A stretch of 64,000 nt of DNA from Haloarcula salinisoli (GCF_019599405.1 NZ_RKLQ01000004.1:124001-188000), one strand, 5' to 3'; positions 27,419-36,896 are shown, counted from the first letter of the stretch. The notes: generated by a model from the letters alone, not told the origin. Translations and numbers: made by a program.

Positions 27419-27568
27419 TATTCGAGAATACGTGTTCGTCGGGAAATGGAGTCCGATTATGGACGAGAGGGTCCATCGGCACCCCGTATTCATTACTGAT
27501 CCGGGCTGGGGAGTGATGATGGCTGGTCCATCCAATGAGGGTAAACATAGTGACACAGTTATGAAACG

Positions 27569-27796
27569 TTATGATTCCTGCTGAGTTTCGAGTCGTTGTT
27601 CGCCGGCGTCGGTCATCTCGTAGAGACCCCTCCCGCGCGGAACAATACAGCCCTCATTGTGGAGATGAGCACACCCTTGGTCGATAGTAATCGGGTGCCC
27701 ATCGACGATATTAGTGATCTCCACCACATGGCAAGGTGACTCGTCAACGAGCACACCCAATACTTCGATCTCGGTCTGTATTGAGAACTCGGTCAT
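27569..27796 (-). CDS. Small winged-helix DNA-binding protein
   Basis: 75 residues from the ATG at 27794-27796 (MTEFSIQTEIEVLGVLVDE). The order of helices and wing (DGHPITIDQGCAHLHNEGCI, then GRGLYEMTDAGEQRL) is typical of haloarchaeal PhiH1-repressor-like or MarR-like mini-regulators. It lies just downstream of the TFB gene on the same strand with about 60 bases between, so cotranscription is possible. The target is unknown. Confidence 0.65.
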   Translation of the reverse strand: MTEFSIQTEIEVLGVLVDESPCHVVEITNIVDGHPITIDQGCAHLHNEGCIVPRGRGLYEMTDAGEQRLETQQES

Positions 27797-27855
27797 AGTA
27801 GATAACGTGTCATTGGTATATCCGTAGCTGTATTTCGCCCGCAAAGACCGGCCGG

Positions 27856-28818
27856 TCAGTCATGCTGCGCGTACACCTCGAGAAGCTCTTGGTATCGATT
27901 CCGGATCGTGACTTGACTGACGTGGGCGACCTCACTCACCGTCTCCTGTGTGAGCTGCTCGTTCGTGAGGTGGGTCGCAGCATACAGCGCGGCAGCCGCC
28001 AACCCGGCTGGACTTTTCCCACTGTGGACGGCATTATCTGTAGCTACCTCAAGCAGTTCTCGAGAGCGCCGTTCTGCTTCGTCGCTCACGTCAAGCGATG
28101 ACGCAAATTGTGGGATATATTGCATAGGATCCTCCGGCTCGATCTCTAGCCCAAGTTCTCGGGACAGATATCGGTACGCTCGCTGGATCCGGATTTTCTC
28201 GACACGGCTGACATCGGCGAACTCCGTCAGCGGCCGTGGCATTCCATGCTGTCGAGCAGCCGCGTACAACGACGCCGTCGACATCCCCTCGATCGAGCGA
28301 CCAGGGAGCAGGTTCTGCTCTACAGCACGCCGGTACAGCACGCCTGCAGTTTCCCGAACAGATTCCGGAAGTCCCAGAGCGGAAGCCATGCGGCTGATCT
28401 CCCCGAGCGCTTGCTTGAGATTCCGCTCGTGGGCATCCTTCGTCCGGAACCGCTCGTCCCACGTCCGGAGGCGTTGTAATTGAGCACGTTTGCGACCGGA
28501 GACAGCCTGTCCGTAGGCATCCTTGTCCTGCCAGCCAATCGTCGTACTCAGGCCCTTATCGTGCATCAGCTGCGTCGTCGGGGCACCGACCCGACTCTTT
28601 TCATCGCGTTCGTCCGACGTGAATGCACGCCATTCCGGGCCGTGGTCGATTGGATCATCTTCAAAAACCAACCCACAGCTTTCGCAGGTCGCTTCACCGC
28701 TGTCGCTGTTCCGGGTAATATGGCCCTGACACTCGGGACAGGTGTTGTCGTTAGCAGACTTCACGTCACGGTCGCGTTCATCTATTGACCGTGCCTGAGT
28801 ATGTTCTTGAGACATCAT
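27856..28818 (-). CDS. tfb: Transcription initiation factor IIB (TFB), copy 1
   Basis: 320 residues with the full TFB layout: an N-terminal zinc ribbon (CPEC ... CESCG, about 27-48), the B-finger/linker (GPEWRAFTSDERDEKSRVGAP), then two cyclin-like repeats, the first with SALGLPESVRETAGVLYRRAV and the second with SGKSPAGLAAAALYAATHL. It recruits RNA polymerase to TBP-bound promoters. Haloarchaea often have many TFBs that steer stress responses, so a copy in a metal-resistance region could specialise in these promoters. A second copy is at 51466-52428. The start may be either of two adjacent Met codons. Confidence 0.95.
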   Translation of the reverse strand: MMSQEHTQARSIDERDRDVKSANDNTCPECQGHITRNSDSGEATCESCGLVFEDDPIDHGPEWRAFTSDERDEKSRVGAPTTQLMHDKGLSTTIGWQDKDAYGQAVSGRKRAQLQRLRTWDERFRTKDAHERNLKQALGEISRMASALGLPESVRETAGVLYRRAVEQNLLPGRSIEGMSTASLYAAARQHGMPRPLTEFADVSRVEKIRIQRAYRYLSRELGLEIEPEDPMQYIPQFASSLDVSDEAERRSRELLEVATDNAVHSGKSPAGLAAAALYAATHLTNEQLTQETVSEVAHVSQVTIRNRYQELLEVYAQHD

Positions 28819-28989
28819 ACTATCGGCTTATAGGGGTTTCCCTACAAACCGTGGGTCTTCTTACCAGTGCCGTGGGACGGCTCCACAATGAATAGCTGGC
28901 GGTGTCCCACTAGCTGGGAATCTGGCCAAACACTTTGTCTCCAAGACATCAACTCATCATACCGCGAGTCAGCGTCCATTCCCAATATT

Positions 28990-29505
28990 ATGTCTCAAGC
29001 CCGACTCCGCTGGGACGACATGCGAACTACGATTTCACAGATTCCGGTCGAGTACAGGCATATCGCCGGCTTCACGCTACTAGTGACGTACATCGTAATG
29101 CTTCTCGGCGCCTACACCAGTGCAATCGGTGCTGGACTTTCCTGTCCTGATTGGCCGACCTGCTACGGGACGTGGGTCCCCTTCCTCCAACCCGAAATCA
29201 TTACTAACTCGCCATACTCTGCACTCCAAATCTTCGCAGAGTGGGCTCACCGTGGACTGGCGATGACGGCCGGGGTTCTGATCATCGCTACGACTTTGGG
29301 AGCGTGGGTGACACACCGGAATACTCCGATTGTCAAATGGTCGGCCACGGCTGCTCTTGTCCTGCTTCCGTTACAGGTTATCCTGGGAGGACTGACCGTC
29401 ACCGAAAATCTCCAACCGATCATCGTGACGACTCATCTCGGCATGGCAATTCTTATTCTCCTCTGTCTCCTGACGACCTTCCTCGTCGCATATCTCCGCC
29501 GCTAA
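28990..29505 (+). CDS. ctaA: Short CtaA/COX15-type haem A synthase
   Basis: 171 residues from the ATG at 28990 (MSQARLRWDDMRTTIS), which leaves four or five hydrophobic helices. COX15/CtaA marks are AYTSAIGAGLSCPDWPTCYG in the first loop (paired Cys), EWAHRGLAMTAGV (haem-ligand His in an ExxHR context) and VILGGLTVTENLQPIIVTTH. Bacterial CtaA has eight helices; four-helix archaeal versions are known and may work as dimers. It would convert haem O to haem A for a terminal oxidase such as subunit I at 13148-14899. DsbA- and DsbB-like genes follow. The TFB gene is divergent, so the promoter lies in 28819-28989. Confidence 0.85.
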   Translation: MSQARLRWDDMRTTISQIPVEYRHIAGFTLLVTYIVMLLGAYTSAIGAGLSCPDWPTCYGTWVPFLQPEIITNSPYSALQIFAEWAHRGLAMTAGVLIIATTLGAWVTHRNTPIVKWSATAALVLLPLQVILGGLTVTENLQPIIVTTHLGMAILILLCLLTTFLVAYLRR

Positions 29506-29608
29506 TGACAACCTGAGAATGAAAAATACCTCAGAGAGCGACAATTCAGCTCACTATGAGAGCAGAACACGAAGCCTATGCATTTGCCACCTGGAGTAGT
29601 GATCACGA

Positions 29609-30595
29609 ATGAGTGCCCATACCTGCCCCATCTGTACAGATCAATTCGAAACATCTGGAGCAGCGCGTGACCACACATGGAACGTTCACAGCGCCTGCCA
29701 TTATTGTGGTGAACAACTCGGTGACGAGACTGACGAGCAGCTCTACAGACATTGGCTCGCCGCTCATCCCGACGACCTCTCACGTGTGGACTACAAACGG
29801 GCGGACGCAGCCGTCGATTCACGCACGTTCTCAGAGCGGCTCTCCGAGGGAGGTGTCGGAGCTGCTGTCGGAGGACTGACCCGCCGACAGCTTCTCCTCG
29901 CCGGCGGTGGTGCCGCCACTGCCGGTCTCGTGATCGGCGCCACCGCTCTCTCTAACAATACGAGTACTGAACCGGAGGGCGGTGCGAATGCTGGAGGTGA
30001 TACGGGCGCCGTCGCCACTGCCCCGATTCCCGACTCGCCTAGCGAATCCCGGTATGCGACGATGGGGTCTGCTGATGCCGATGTCACGGTCACATACTTC
30101 GGGAGCTGGAAGTGTCCGTACTGCGCCCAGTTCAGTACGGAGATGCTTTCACAACTCGTGACGGACTACGTGGAACCAGGAACGATCGCGCTCAAGTTCC
30201 GCAATCTCGCATATATCGGTGGCGACCCATTTCTGGGCCCCGATGCACCCGCAGCCGGCCAAGCCGGGTTAGCTGTCTGGAACACCGAGCCAGCCTCGTA
30301 CTGGGCGTTCCACGAATACGTGTTCCGGAATCAGCCACCCGAGAGCGACCAGTGGGCGACCGCCGAGAGACTGGTCGAGTTTGCTCAGGCCGCAGGCGTC
30401 TCCGAGACGGCGTCGATCCGCACGGCGATCCAAGAAAACCAGTACGACGACGTGCTGCGGGCGACTGACAGGGCTGCGAGCGATACCGGTGTCGACGCCA
30501 CACCCACGCTCCTCATCGATGGCACGACGGTCAATCCACTCGGAAACGAAGAGCGAACAAGACAGTTGATCGAAGATGCAGCTGGATCAAACTGA
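29609..30595 (+). CDS. DsbA-like thioredoxin with N-terminal zinc fingers and internal Tat anchor
   Basis: 328 residues in three parts. Residues 6-53 contain two C2H2-type fingers (C6-C9-H22-H27 and C30-C33-H48-H53). At about 90-115, TRRQLLLAGGGAATAGLVIG is a twin-arginine or signal-anchor helix placed unusually far from the N terminus. The rest is a DsbA/DsbG-type thioredoxin fold with active site CPYC (169-172) in FGSWKCPYCAQF and a cis-Pro region DATPTLLIDG. The fingers should stay cytoplasmic and the thioredoxin face outward. It would oxidise or isomerise exported Cys proteins, perhaps loading copper sites. It overlaps dsbB by 20 bases. Confidence 0.85.
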   Translation: MSAHTCPICTDQFETSGAARDHTWNVHSACHYCGEQLGDETDEQLYRHWLAAHPDDLSRVDYKRADAAVDSRTFSERLSEGGVGAAVGGLTRRQLLLAGGGAATAGLVIGATALSNNTSTEPEGGANAGGDTGAVATAPIPDSPSESRYATMGSADADVTVTYFGSWKCPYCAQFSTEMLSQLVTDYVEPGTIALKFRNLAYIGGDPFLGPDAPAAGQAGLAVWNTEPASYWAFHEYVFRNQPPESDQWATAERLVEFAQAAGVSETASIRTAIQENQYDDVLRATDRAASDTGVDATPTLLIDGTTVNPLGNEERTRQLIEDAAGSN

Positions 30596-31019
30596 GTCAT
30601 GGATGTCCGACGGACGATTCTGGCTTGCAGGCGGAGCAGGTGTCGCGGCAGTTGCGACTCTCGGAAGTCTCTGGTTCAGTCTCGGCCTCGGTCTCGTTCC
30701 GTGTACCCTCTGCTGGTATCAACGTATCCTCATGTATCCGCTTGTCGTCGTTCTTGGCGTTGCCGCTCTCGAGAGCCACAACACAATCTGGCGAACAGTC
30801 GTGCCACTATCCGTGGTGGGAGCTTCAATCGCGGGATATCACTCCGTACTCCAAGCAACGACGGCCTCATGCACCTTTGCTGGCCCCTGTGCAGTCGTCC
30901 AGTGGCAGGCTCCGGTACTCGGACTTACGATTCCGAATCTCTCACTGATCGCGTTCGTGCTCGTTACAATTACAGTCCTCGCTGGATCGAACCTCGTTGA
31001 ACCTGAACGTCAGCTATGA
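30576..31019 (+). CDS. dsbB: DsbB-type disulfide bond formation protein
   Basis: 147 residues with four helices. The DsbB active site CTLCWYQR follows the first helix (LVPCTLCWYQRILMYP), and the second Cys pair lies in the exported loop TTASCTFAGPCAVVQW. It re-oxidises DsbA-like proteins and passes electrons to quinone. The 20-base overlap with the upstream thioredoxin gene shows that the two are one functional pair. Alternative starts a few codons in (MSDGRFWL at 30603) are possible and would remove most of the overlap. Confidence 0.92.
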   Translation: MQLDQTESWMSDGRFWLAGGAGVAAVATLGSLWFSLGLGLVPCTLCWYQRILMYPLVVVLGVAALESHNTIWRTVVPLSVVGASIAGYHSVLQATTASCTFAGPCAVVQWQAPVLGLTIPNLSLIAFVLVTITVLAGSNLVEPERQL

Positions 31020-31117
31020 ATAAAATCACTACCGCGGGATGTCTTGGAATGAACAGCGCCGGAATCGACCTATCGAAGCCAGCTTGTAGGGTGGAGCCCT
31101 ACGCTCACATCTGATTA

Positions 31118-31843
31118 ATGTCGTCGATATCTCGCTTCCGTTCTGTCGCCTCGGCGATTGGTCTCACATATGGGTCATACGTCGCGGGGGCTATCGTAAT
31201 CCTTGCCGTCGCGACGGTCGTCGGGTTGTTCGGAGTCGACCTCGCGTCACGTCCAGCCCTCAGGCTAGTTGTGAGTACGTTCTTCCTCCAAGGAGTGACG
31301 TTTGGGGGCATCGCTGTCCTCTATCTCAAAGGCCGTGATCTCGGATTTGGATTCGTTCCAGTTCGTCTCCCTGACAAGCGTGATGGGGCGGTGATTGTCG
31401 GGGGGAGTATAGCGATCCTTGGGTTGCTCTTTGTGGCGTCCTCAGTAATCACGGCCCTCGGTCTGAACTCGGCTCAGAATCAGATCGTCGAGGTCGGGCG
31501 ACAAAATCCGAGTGTGTTCCTTCTTCTGATTCCGCTTCAATTCCTGTTGGTCGGTCCAGGAGAAGAACTGTTGTTCCGGGGGCTCGTCCAAGGTACCCTC
31601 CGTGAAAGTCTCCATCCGGCCCGTGCAATCGTCCTGGCAAGCGCTCTGTTTGCATCGATCCATCTCTTCTCGTTGTCAGGGGAAGGCAAACTGGTGTACA
31701 TCGGTATCGCATTCGTCCTGGCTCTAGTACTGGGAGTAGCGTACGAGTACACGGACAATCTCGCAGTACCAGCTGTGATTCACGGGACGTATAACGCGGT
31801 GCAGTTCGCAGGAGTATATCTGTCGTCCACGGGCGGACTCTGA
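31118..31843 (+). CDS. CPBP-family intramembrane metalloprotease, second copy
   Basis: 241 residues and about seven helices. Motifs: GPGEELLFRGLVQGTLRESL (EExxxR) and LFASIHLFSL (FxxxH), followed by VALAYEYTDNLAVPAVIHG-like final helices as in the copy at 15423-16277. The paralogues share the QNPSVFLLLIPLQFLLVGPGE-style lead-in, so they are recent relatives. Between DsbB and the multicopper oxidase, it may take part in maturing or clearing membrane proteins of this cluster; the substrate is unknown. A short hairpin (GTAGGG / CCCTAC) lies just upstream. Confidence 0.83.
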   Translation: MSSISRFRSVASAIGLTYGSYVAGAIVILAVATVVGLFGVDLASRPALRLVVSTFFLQGVTFGGIAVLYLKGRDLGFGFVPVRLPDKRDGAVIVGGSIAILGLLFVASSVITALGLNSAQNQIVEVGRQNPSVFLLLIPLQFLLVGPGEELLFRGLVQGTLRESLHPARAIVLASALFASIHLFSLSGEGKLVYIGIAFVLALVLGVAYEYTDNLAVPAVIHGTYNAVQFAGVYLSSTGGL

Positions 31844-32011
31844 AAATCTGACCACTTTGTCGCCCCAATTTTGAACTCCTAACAACGAACAAGTGTAGGT
31901 AAAAAGCCGCCATCTCCATTCACCTTTTGCCGAACATATCCACGCGTTGTCCCGTGAATTGGGACACCGCAGTCGCCCTATATTTAGGCCAACCAAACTG
32001 CCGAGTGTATC

Positions 32012-33166
32012 ATGACTACACGTTTCGGCGCACCCGGAACCGGACTGTCCCGGCGTGAGTTTCTCGCGGCAACTGGCGCGACTGGTCTCGCTTCGTTAGC
32101 AGGCTGTTCTGCGGGCGGAACCAACGAGCCAGCAGCAACGAGCGGTACCCCCACGCAGGCACAAACTGACTCGCCTGATCTCCCCTACACCAGCCCTCCA
32201 ACAGTCGTCAACGTCGACGAGCAGGGCGGCGAAGTGACGATGCAGACTCAGCAGGCCCGACACGCCGTCCACCCGCTCGATACAATGGGTGGGCCCGTCG
32301 AATTCCCACGCGTCTGGGCGTTCCAGGCCGACGACAACGACCCCAGCGTCCCCGGCCCAATTCTCAGAACGACCGAGGGTAACGCGATGGAGGTGACACT
32401 CGACAACACCGATGGTCGACGTCCCCACACGATTCACTTCCACGGGGTTCGCAAGACGTGGGAGAACGATGGCGTCCCAACGACGACCGGCATTCAGGTC
32501 CCGCCAGGGGAGACACATACCTACGAAATTCCCGCTAACGTCCCTGGGACGCATTTCTACCATTGTCACTTCCAGACCCACCGGCATATCGACATGGGCA
32601 TGTACGGGGTCTACCGAGTCGATCCCGAAGGCTACGAACCGGCGGACCGCGAATACTTCATGACGATCAAGGACTGGGATTCACGGGTTCCACGGAAGTG
32701 GGCCGGTGAGGCGGACTTCACCTACAATTCGGCAAGTCGAAACCCGGACGTGTTTACCGTCAATGGGAAGAGCGCTCCCCGGACGCTGCACCCCGAAGAA
32801 GGGTCGCCGATCATCGTCGACGAGGGCGACTCAGTTCGTATCCACCTCGTCAACGGTGGGTACATGTCGCACCCGATGCACATCCATAACCACCGCTTCC
32901 AGCGCGTCGAAAAGGACGGCGGGACGATTCCGGAGGCTGCCCGACACGACATGGACGTCACGAACGTTGCCCCTGCTGAACGACACACAATCGAATTTAC
33001 TGCCGATGCAGACCCCGGCATCTACCTGATGCACTGCCATAAGGTCAACCACGTCATGAACGGCACGTTCTATCCTGGTGGGATGCTCACCGGCGTGGTC
33101 TATCGGTCCGTCATGGATACGGACATCTTCAACCAGCTTATGGAGTACGCCGGCTACACCGCGTAG
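32012..33166 (+). CDS. Tat-exported multicopper oxidase
   Basis: 384 residues. The leader LSRREFLAATGATGLASLAGC combines a Tat motif with a lipobox. Copper-binding blocks appear in order: HTIHFHGV, THFYHCHFQTHRHIDMGM, HPMHIHNHRF and YLMHCHKVNHVMNG. The second and fourth each carry a Cys-His pair with a following Met, so two type-1 sites plus a type-2/3 centre are likely, as in small two-domain oxidases. It is short for a laccase (about 500). Probable roles are Cu(I) oxidation for copper tolerance or oxidation of an organic donor outside the cell. It stands in the same direction as the Dsb pair. Confidence 0.9.
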   Translation: MTTRFGAPGTGLSRREFLAATGATGLASLAGCSAGGTNEPAATSGTPTQAQTDSPDLPYTSPPTVVNVDEQGGEVTMQTQQARHAVHPLDTMGGPVEFPRVWAFQADDNDPSVPGPILRTTEGNAMEVTLDNTDGRRPHTIHFHGVRKTWENDGVPTTTGIQVPPGETHTYEIPANVPGTHFYHCHFQTHRHIDMGMYGVYRVDPEGYEPADREYFMTIKDWDSRVPRKWAGEADFTYNSASRNPDVFTVNGKSAPRTLHPEEGSPIIVDEGDSVRIHLVNGGYMSHPMHIHNHRFQRVEKDGGTIPEAARHDMDVTNVAPAERHTIEFTADADPGIYLMHCHKVNHVMNGTFYPGGMLTGVVYRSVMDTDIFNQLMEYAGYTA

Positions 33167-33372
33167 AGACGTTCTATACGACAACCAGGACTGGATCTAA
33201 CTGAACGATAGTGGTTAACCGCCCCTGGTGGACTCCTGTTGGTTCGACACCGTCCCGCTGAAACAGCCGTCGGTAGGACTGCGAACCGGTCATCGAAATA
33301 AATCTGAATCAGCACCAGCTGGGGGCTAGCATGGACCGAAACCCAGCGAATTTCGCCGACTGGGTCGGCCTG

Positions 33373-33558
33373 TTACGGACTGGCGCGGAACTCGCCGTGT
33401 TTCATTCCGAAGAAGAACGCGATGACTGAGAAGACGATCATTGAGGGCAGAACCATCATGAAGACTGTCGAGGAGGTCATCACGGTCGTGAGCGCAATCG
33501 CCGCGACGGCGACAATTACGACAAGGGGAGCCACCGAGCGCACAAAGTCGAATTCCAT
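33373..33558 (-). CDS. Small two-helix membrane protein
   Basis: 61 residues, nearly all within two hydrophobic helices (VRSVAPLVVIVAVAAIALTT and FMMVLPSMIVFSVIAFFFG), ending with a short charged tail (MKHGEFRASP). Small haloarchaeal membrane proteins of this form are common; I cannot assign a function. It converges with the multicopper oxidase gene. Confidence 0.65.
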   Translation of the reverse strand: MEFDFVRSVAPLVVIVAVAAIALTTVMTSSTVFMMVLPSMIVFSVIAFFFGMKHGEFRASP

Positions 33559-33963
33559 ATGTACTGTTGTGACCGGATAGACAAAACCGTTAATAAAGTA
33601 GATTTGCTGAAAACCGGCAGTAATCGGCTGCCATATGGATGCTCTATATCAGCGGCATGTATTTGCCAATCCTGCTAGAGTCTACCGACTTCAACAGATT
33701 CCGTAAGCCGCAAGCCCTCGGGAAAATCCTTGCTGGGGATTAGTTTCTAACCCCATCGTTGGGCGCGGTGGCTGGTATCCTCGCTAGAACACGTACCCCA
33801 TTCCGGAGCGAGGCGTCAGTCCAAACGGATCCAAGGGCATGACAAACCCCGAAACAAGCCAACAAGCAAGTGCTTCTTTCGGATGAATTCGCTGTACATC
33901 ACGGGGATCCTTAGCATATCGCCTCGCCGTAGATAACGACTGAGTAGGAGGTGAAACGGGGGA
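33559..33963. other. Intergenic stretch, no gene seen
   Basis: About 400 bases without a frame that looks coding on either strand. I see no IS termini or strong hairpin. The promoter of the small membrane protein lies at its left end, in the AT-rich run near 33585-33610. Confidence 0.4.
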
Positions 33964-34716
33964 CTACTCATATTGGGAGATAATCTCCAAGATATCGACA
34001 AACGTCGCCAATACCGGATAATCAACCTCCAGACCCTCATAGAGATACGAGCAGAGGTCAGTGTGGGCATCCACGTCTGCCGACCGATCGATTCGATGAG
34101 CGTGGATTTCCTCCTGCCGTTGCTGGATCCAACTCTTACATTCATCATTCAACGTGTTGAGCGTGTCGTATCGGTCGGTCAGCTCAGTATCTGAGATCCC
34201 TTGTAATTCCGTAGAATCAAGTTCTACTATCGCCTCTCGAATCTCTTGAACTGTAGATTGCACGTCTTTGAGCGTAGTGAATTCATCCTGGAGAGTCTCC
34301 AGAAAGACCCGGCGGTTGTCAAAACACTGCTGTGCGGCCTCGAGGAGTCGTTGTTTGATGACTGGTGAGAACGTAGTCGCTTCCGAGATTAGAACCAACA
34401 CATCGACCCCGAATTCGGCACTGAGGCTCGCCTCGAACGAATCACCGTACACGTCGCCGTAGTGGTCGACCGCCATCACAGTATCATGATACCACGGCTC
34501 GATCGTATCACGGATCGACTTCTCTTCGGATATAAAGTTCTGCTTCACTCCAACAACGGACCGTTCGAACCGAGGAGTCTGTGTTTCGACGGTCTGAATA
34601 CGCTGGCGAAACCGTTTGAAAGCTTGACACTCGCGTTCGACCTCGCGTCGTTCTCGCCGAACGCTATCGAGGGCAGCATCCGTGTATGTCGGCCACGAGC
34701 CTTGTGCGAGCGTCAT
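33964..34716 (-). CDS. Coiled-coil haloarchaeal protein, DUF7260-like
   Basis: 250 residues, mostly charged alpha helix with heptad-like spacing (RRERREVERECQAFKRFRQR near the start; STVQEIREAIVELDSTELQG in the middle; ECKSWIQQRQEEIHAHRID near the end). The composition resembles the haloarchaeal DUF7260 group, an identification made from memory. No membrane segment or known catalytic motif is present. It is often an accessory gene. It lies downstream of the halocyanin gene on the same strand, about 100 bases away. Confidence 0.6.
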   Translation of the reverse strand: MTLAQGSWPTYTDAALDSVRRERREVERECQAFKRFRQRIQTVETQTPRFERSVVGVKQNFISEEKSIRDTIEPWYHDTVMAVDHYGDVYGDSFEASLSAEFGVDVLVLISEATTFSPVIKQRLLEAAQQCFDNRRVFLETLQDEFTTLKDVQSTVQEIREAIVELDSTELQGISDTELTDRYDTLNTLNDECKSWIQQRQEEIHAHRIDRSADVDAHTDLCSYLYEGLEVDYPVLATFVDILEIISQYE

Positions 34717-34819
34717 CGACAGCGTATGTCTCCATACTGTCGGTCCGAAGCACAGTTAATGTCGGCCATATGGTGTACAAGCGATTCCGGAGCGCACAGC
34801 TCGCAGTATACGCGGCCGC

Positions 34820-35383
34820 CTATCCGGAGAATGAGCTGTACGAGACGCTGCCTTGATCGACGATGGTCTGGCTTTCGGGAACGTCTCCGTCCGGCGGCAT
34901 ACTCCCCTCCGCGGGACCGCCTGGTTCGCCGACGACGATCCGACCAACCATCCCCAGGGACTTGTGCGGGATACAAAAATAATCGTACGTGCCCGTGGTC
35001 TCGAACGTATGCTCGAACGTTGCCCCCTGTTCACTCAGGATTTCGCTATTGAACGTTTCTGCTCCCTCGGGAATCCGCGTCACCTCTGCTGAACTCGTTC
35101 CTTGTTTGTAGGCAGTTGCCGAGTGACTCCCACTCTGAATTTCGAACGTGACTGTCTCCCCGGAGTCGATGAACAGACCGAGGGGGTCGAAATAATACTC
35201 GCTCCCTTCAGTAACCATCATGACGGTATTTGAGCCACCGGACCCACCAGCTGTCTCCTGCGTTTCAGTCGTGGTTGGCTCACCGCCACCATCTCCGTTC
35301 CCTGAACTACTACATCCTGCGAGACTGGTTACGCCACCTGTAGCGAGAAACCCGGCTGTCTTGAGTATCCGTCGACGCTCCAT
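34820..35383 (-). CDS. Halocyanin-like Tat lipoprotein (type 1 copper)
   Basis: 187 residues from the ATG at 35381-35383 (MERRRILKTAGFLATGGVT), a Tat leader followed by the lipobox LAGC and a Gly/Thr-rich linker. The cupredoxin domain (about 50-155) has ligands His in SGSHSATAY and Cys, His, Met in YFCIPHKSLGMVGR. It should be a lipid-anchored copper electron carrier on the outer face. It is divergent from the broken cytochrome bd genes. Unlike the copy at 17595-18266, it lacks a C-terminal helix. Confidence 0.88.
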   Translation of the reverse strand: MERRRILKTAGFLATGGVTSLAGCSSSGNGDGGGEPTTTETQETAGGSGGSNTVMMVTEGSEYYFDPLGLFIDSGETVTFEIQSGSHSATAYKQGTSSAEVTRIPEGAETFNSEILSEQGATFEHTFETTGTYDYFCIPHKSLGMVGRIVVGEPGGPAEGSMPPDGDVPESQTIVDQGSVSYSSFSG

Positions 35384-35571
35384 GTCTCGCTTATCAAAGG
35401 CCCCAGCAAAAGGGGTTAACGCGGATTCCCAATACATAGGACACCGCCCTCATTTGACGTACCGAAATCGCAAAGTCGGAGTGATGGCATTCTGTCCGAC
35501 AGCGGTCCATTTTTCACCCAATCTGCGAATCATCGTTCAGACCAAAAGAGACATCTGTCGAGGTGAGACTG

Positions 35572-36896
35572 GTGGTTGATCCCGTTTTTGCGAGCCGTCT
35601 CCAGTTTCACTCACTACGATCGTCCATATCATCTTCCCGGTGATGAGTATGGGTCTCGCCCGGTTTCTCATCTATTTCACGTGGAAAGATATCCGCATCA
35701 AGAAGCCAGTCTACGAGCAACTCCGACGGTTCTGGACGCGCATCTTCGCAGTGAGTTTCGTCGTTGCACCGTAACGGGACTCGTCCTCGAGTTCGAATTC
35801 GGGACGAACTTTGCAGCGTTCTCGACAACAGCCGGAGAGCTGTTCGGTGGTCCACTCGCTCTCGAAGGGATGATGGCGTTCATGCTCAAAGCGACGTTCC
35901 TCGGGATCTTCATCTTCGGCCGCGAACGTGTTTCGGACCGTCTATACTTTCTGTCGAGTATTGCCGCCGGACTCGGAACCTGGCTCTCGGCCGTCTGGAT
36001 CCTCATCGCGAACTCGTGTATGCAGACGCCGCGTGGGTTCGAAATCGTCGTGGAGAACGGTCAGCGAATTGTGAAGCTTACCGACCCGCTCGCAGCCTAT
36101 CTCAATCCGCGGTTCCCCTATATGTTCATCCATATGCAGAACGCGGCCGTCGAATCGGTCGCGCTCTTCATGGCCGGCGTCGCCGCCTACTACGTGTTCC
36201 GGCACCACGTCTGGGGCTACCCAATTGAACACATCAATGTCTGGGAGAAGACGCTCAAAATCGCGCTCGTTGTTCTCCTCATCACGGCTCCACTACAGGT
36301 GATTCAGGGCGATGAGTATGCCCGCCACGTCTCTGAAACCCAACCCCAGAAATTCGCCGCGATGGAAGCCCTCTGGGAAACAGACTCCTACGTCCCCGAG
36401 TATATTGTCGCGTTCCCCACGGACGTCAACGACCTGCTGAACCACGGACGAAAGAGGTATTTGGCATCGGCATCCCGGGGGGAGCATCCTGGCTCGCGAG
36501 TGGCGGAAACCCACAGGCGACAATACGTGGCCTCGAATCCTTCTCGACGAAAGCCCCACCAGTGGCGATCGTCTTCTGGGCGTTCCGAATCATGGTTGCG
36601 CTCGGCTTCTGGTTCATCCTGTTGGCCGTCTGGGGTGCCTATCGATGGTGGCGTGGGGAACTCTTCGTGGGGAACTCTTCGAGGACGACCGATTACACAA
36701 GGCTTTGATGGCCTCATCTCTCTTAGGGTTCCTCGCCGTGGAAGTCGGCTGGATCGTCACCGGGTACGTCCTGTTGCTGGGCCTCTACAGATACGTTGTC
36801 GGTCGTATCATCCGAGCGGGGCCGCCATCAAAAGACGAACTCACGCAGAGTGATGCTGCCCACGTTCAAGAGTCAGAGGTGATGTCCAGTGACTAA
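35572..36896 (+). pseudogene. cydA: Cytochrome bd-type quinol oxidase subunit I, multiply frameshifted
   Basis: Reading from a GTG at 35572 with a Shine-Dalgarno-like AGGTGAG before it, the pieces join to a normal CydA: VDPVFASRLQF, then (after a 1-base loss near 35610) TIVHIIFPVMSMGLARF to SFVV. A second loss near 35766 shifts to TVTGLVLEFEFGTNFAAFS through QVIQGDEYARHVSETQPQKF. A third near 36442 shifts to EVFGIGIPGGASWLASGG. A 14-bp tandem duplication (36653-36680) then shifts to ELFEDDRLHKALMASS. Haem ligand regions are recognisable, but no intact product is possible. Loss of CydA should inactivate this bd oxidase. Confidence 0.88.
36653..36680 (+). repeat. 14-bp tandem duplication inside cydA
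   Basis: GTGGGGAACTCTTC occurs twice in direct succession (36653-36666 and 36667-36680). Removing one copy restores the frame from WRWWRGELF- into -EDDRLHKALMASS. Fourteen bases is not a multiple of three, so the duplication itself breaks the gene. Confidence 0.9.

Noticed and set aside
31020-31117. Short hairpin and coding-like piece before the second CPBP gene as an IS200/IS605 remnant
   Set aside because: The GTAGGG / CCCTAC hairpin and the short in-frame text are too small to assign to any element.
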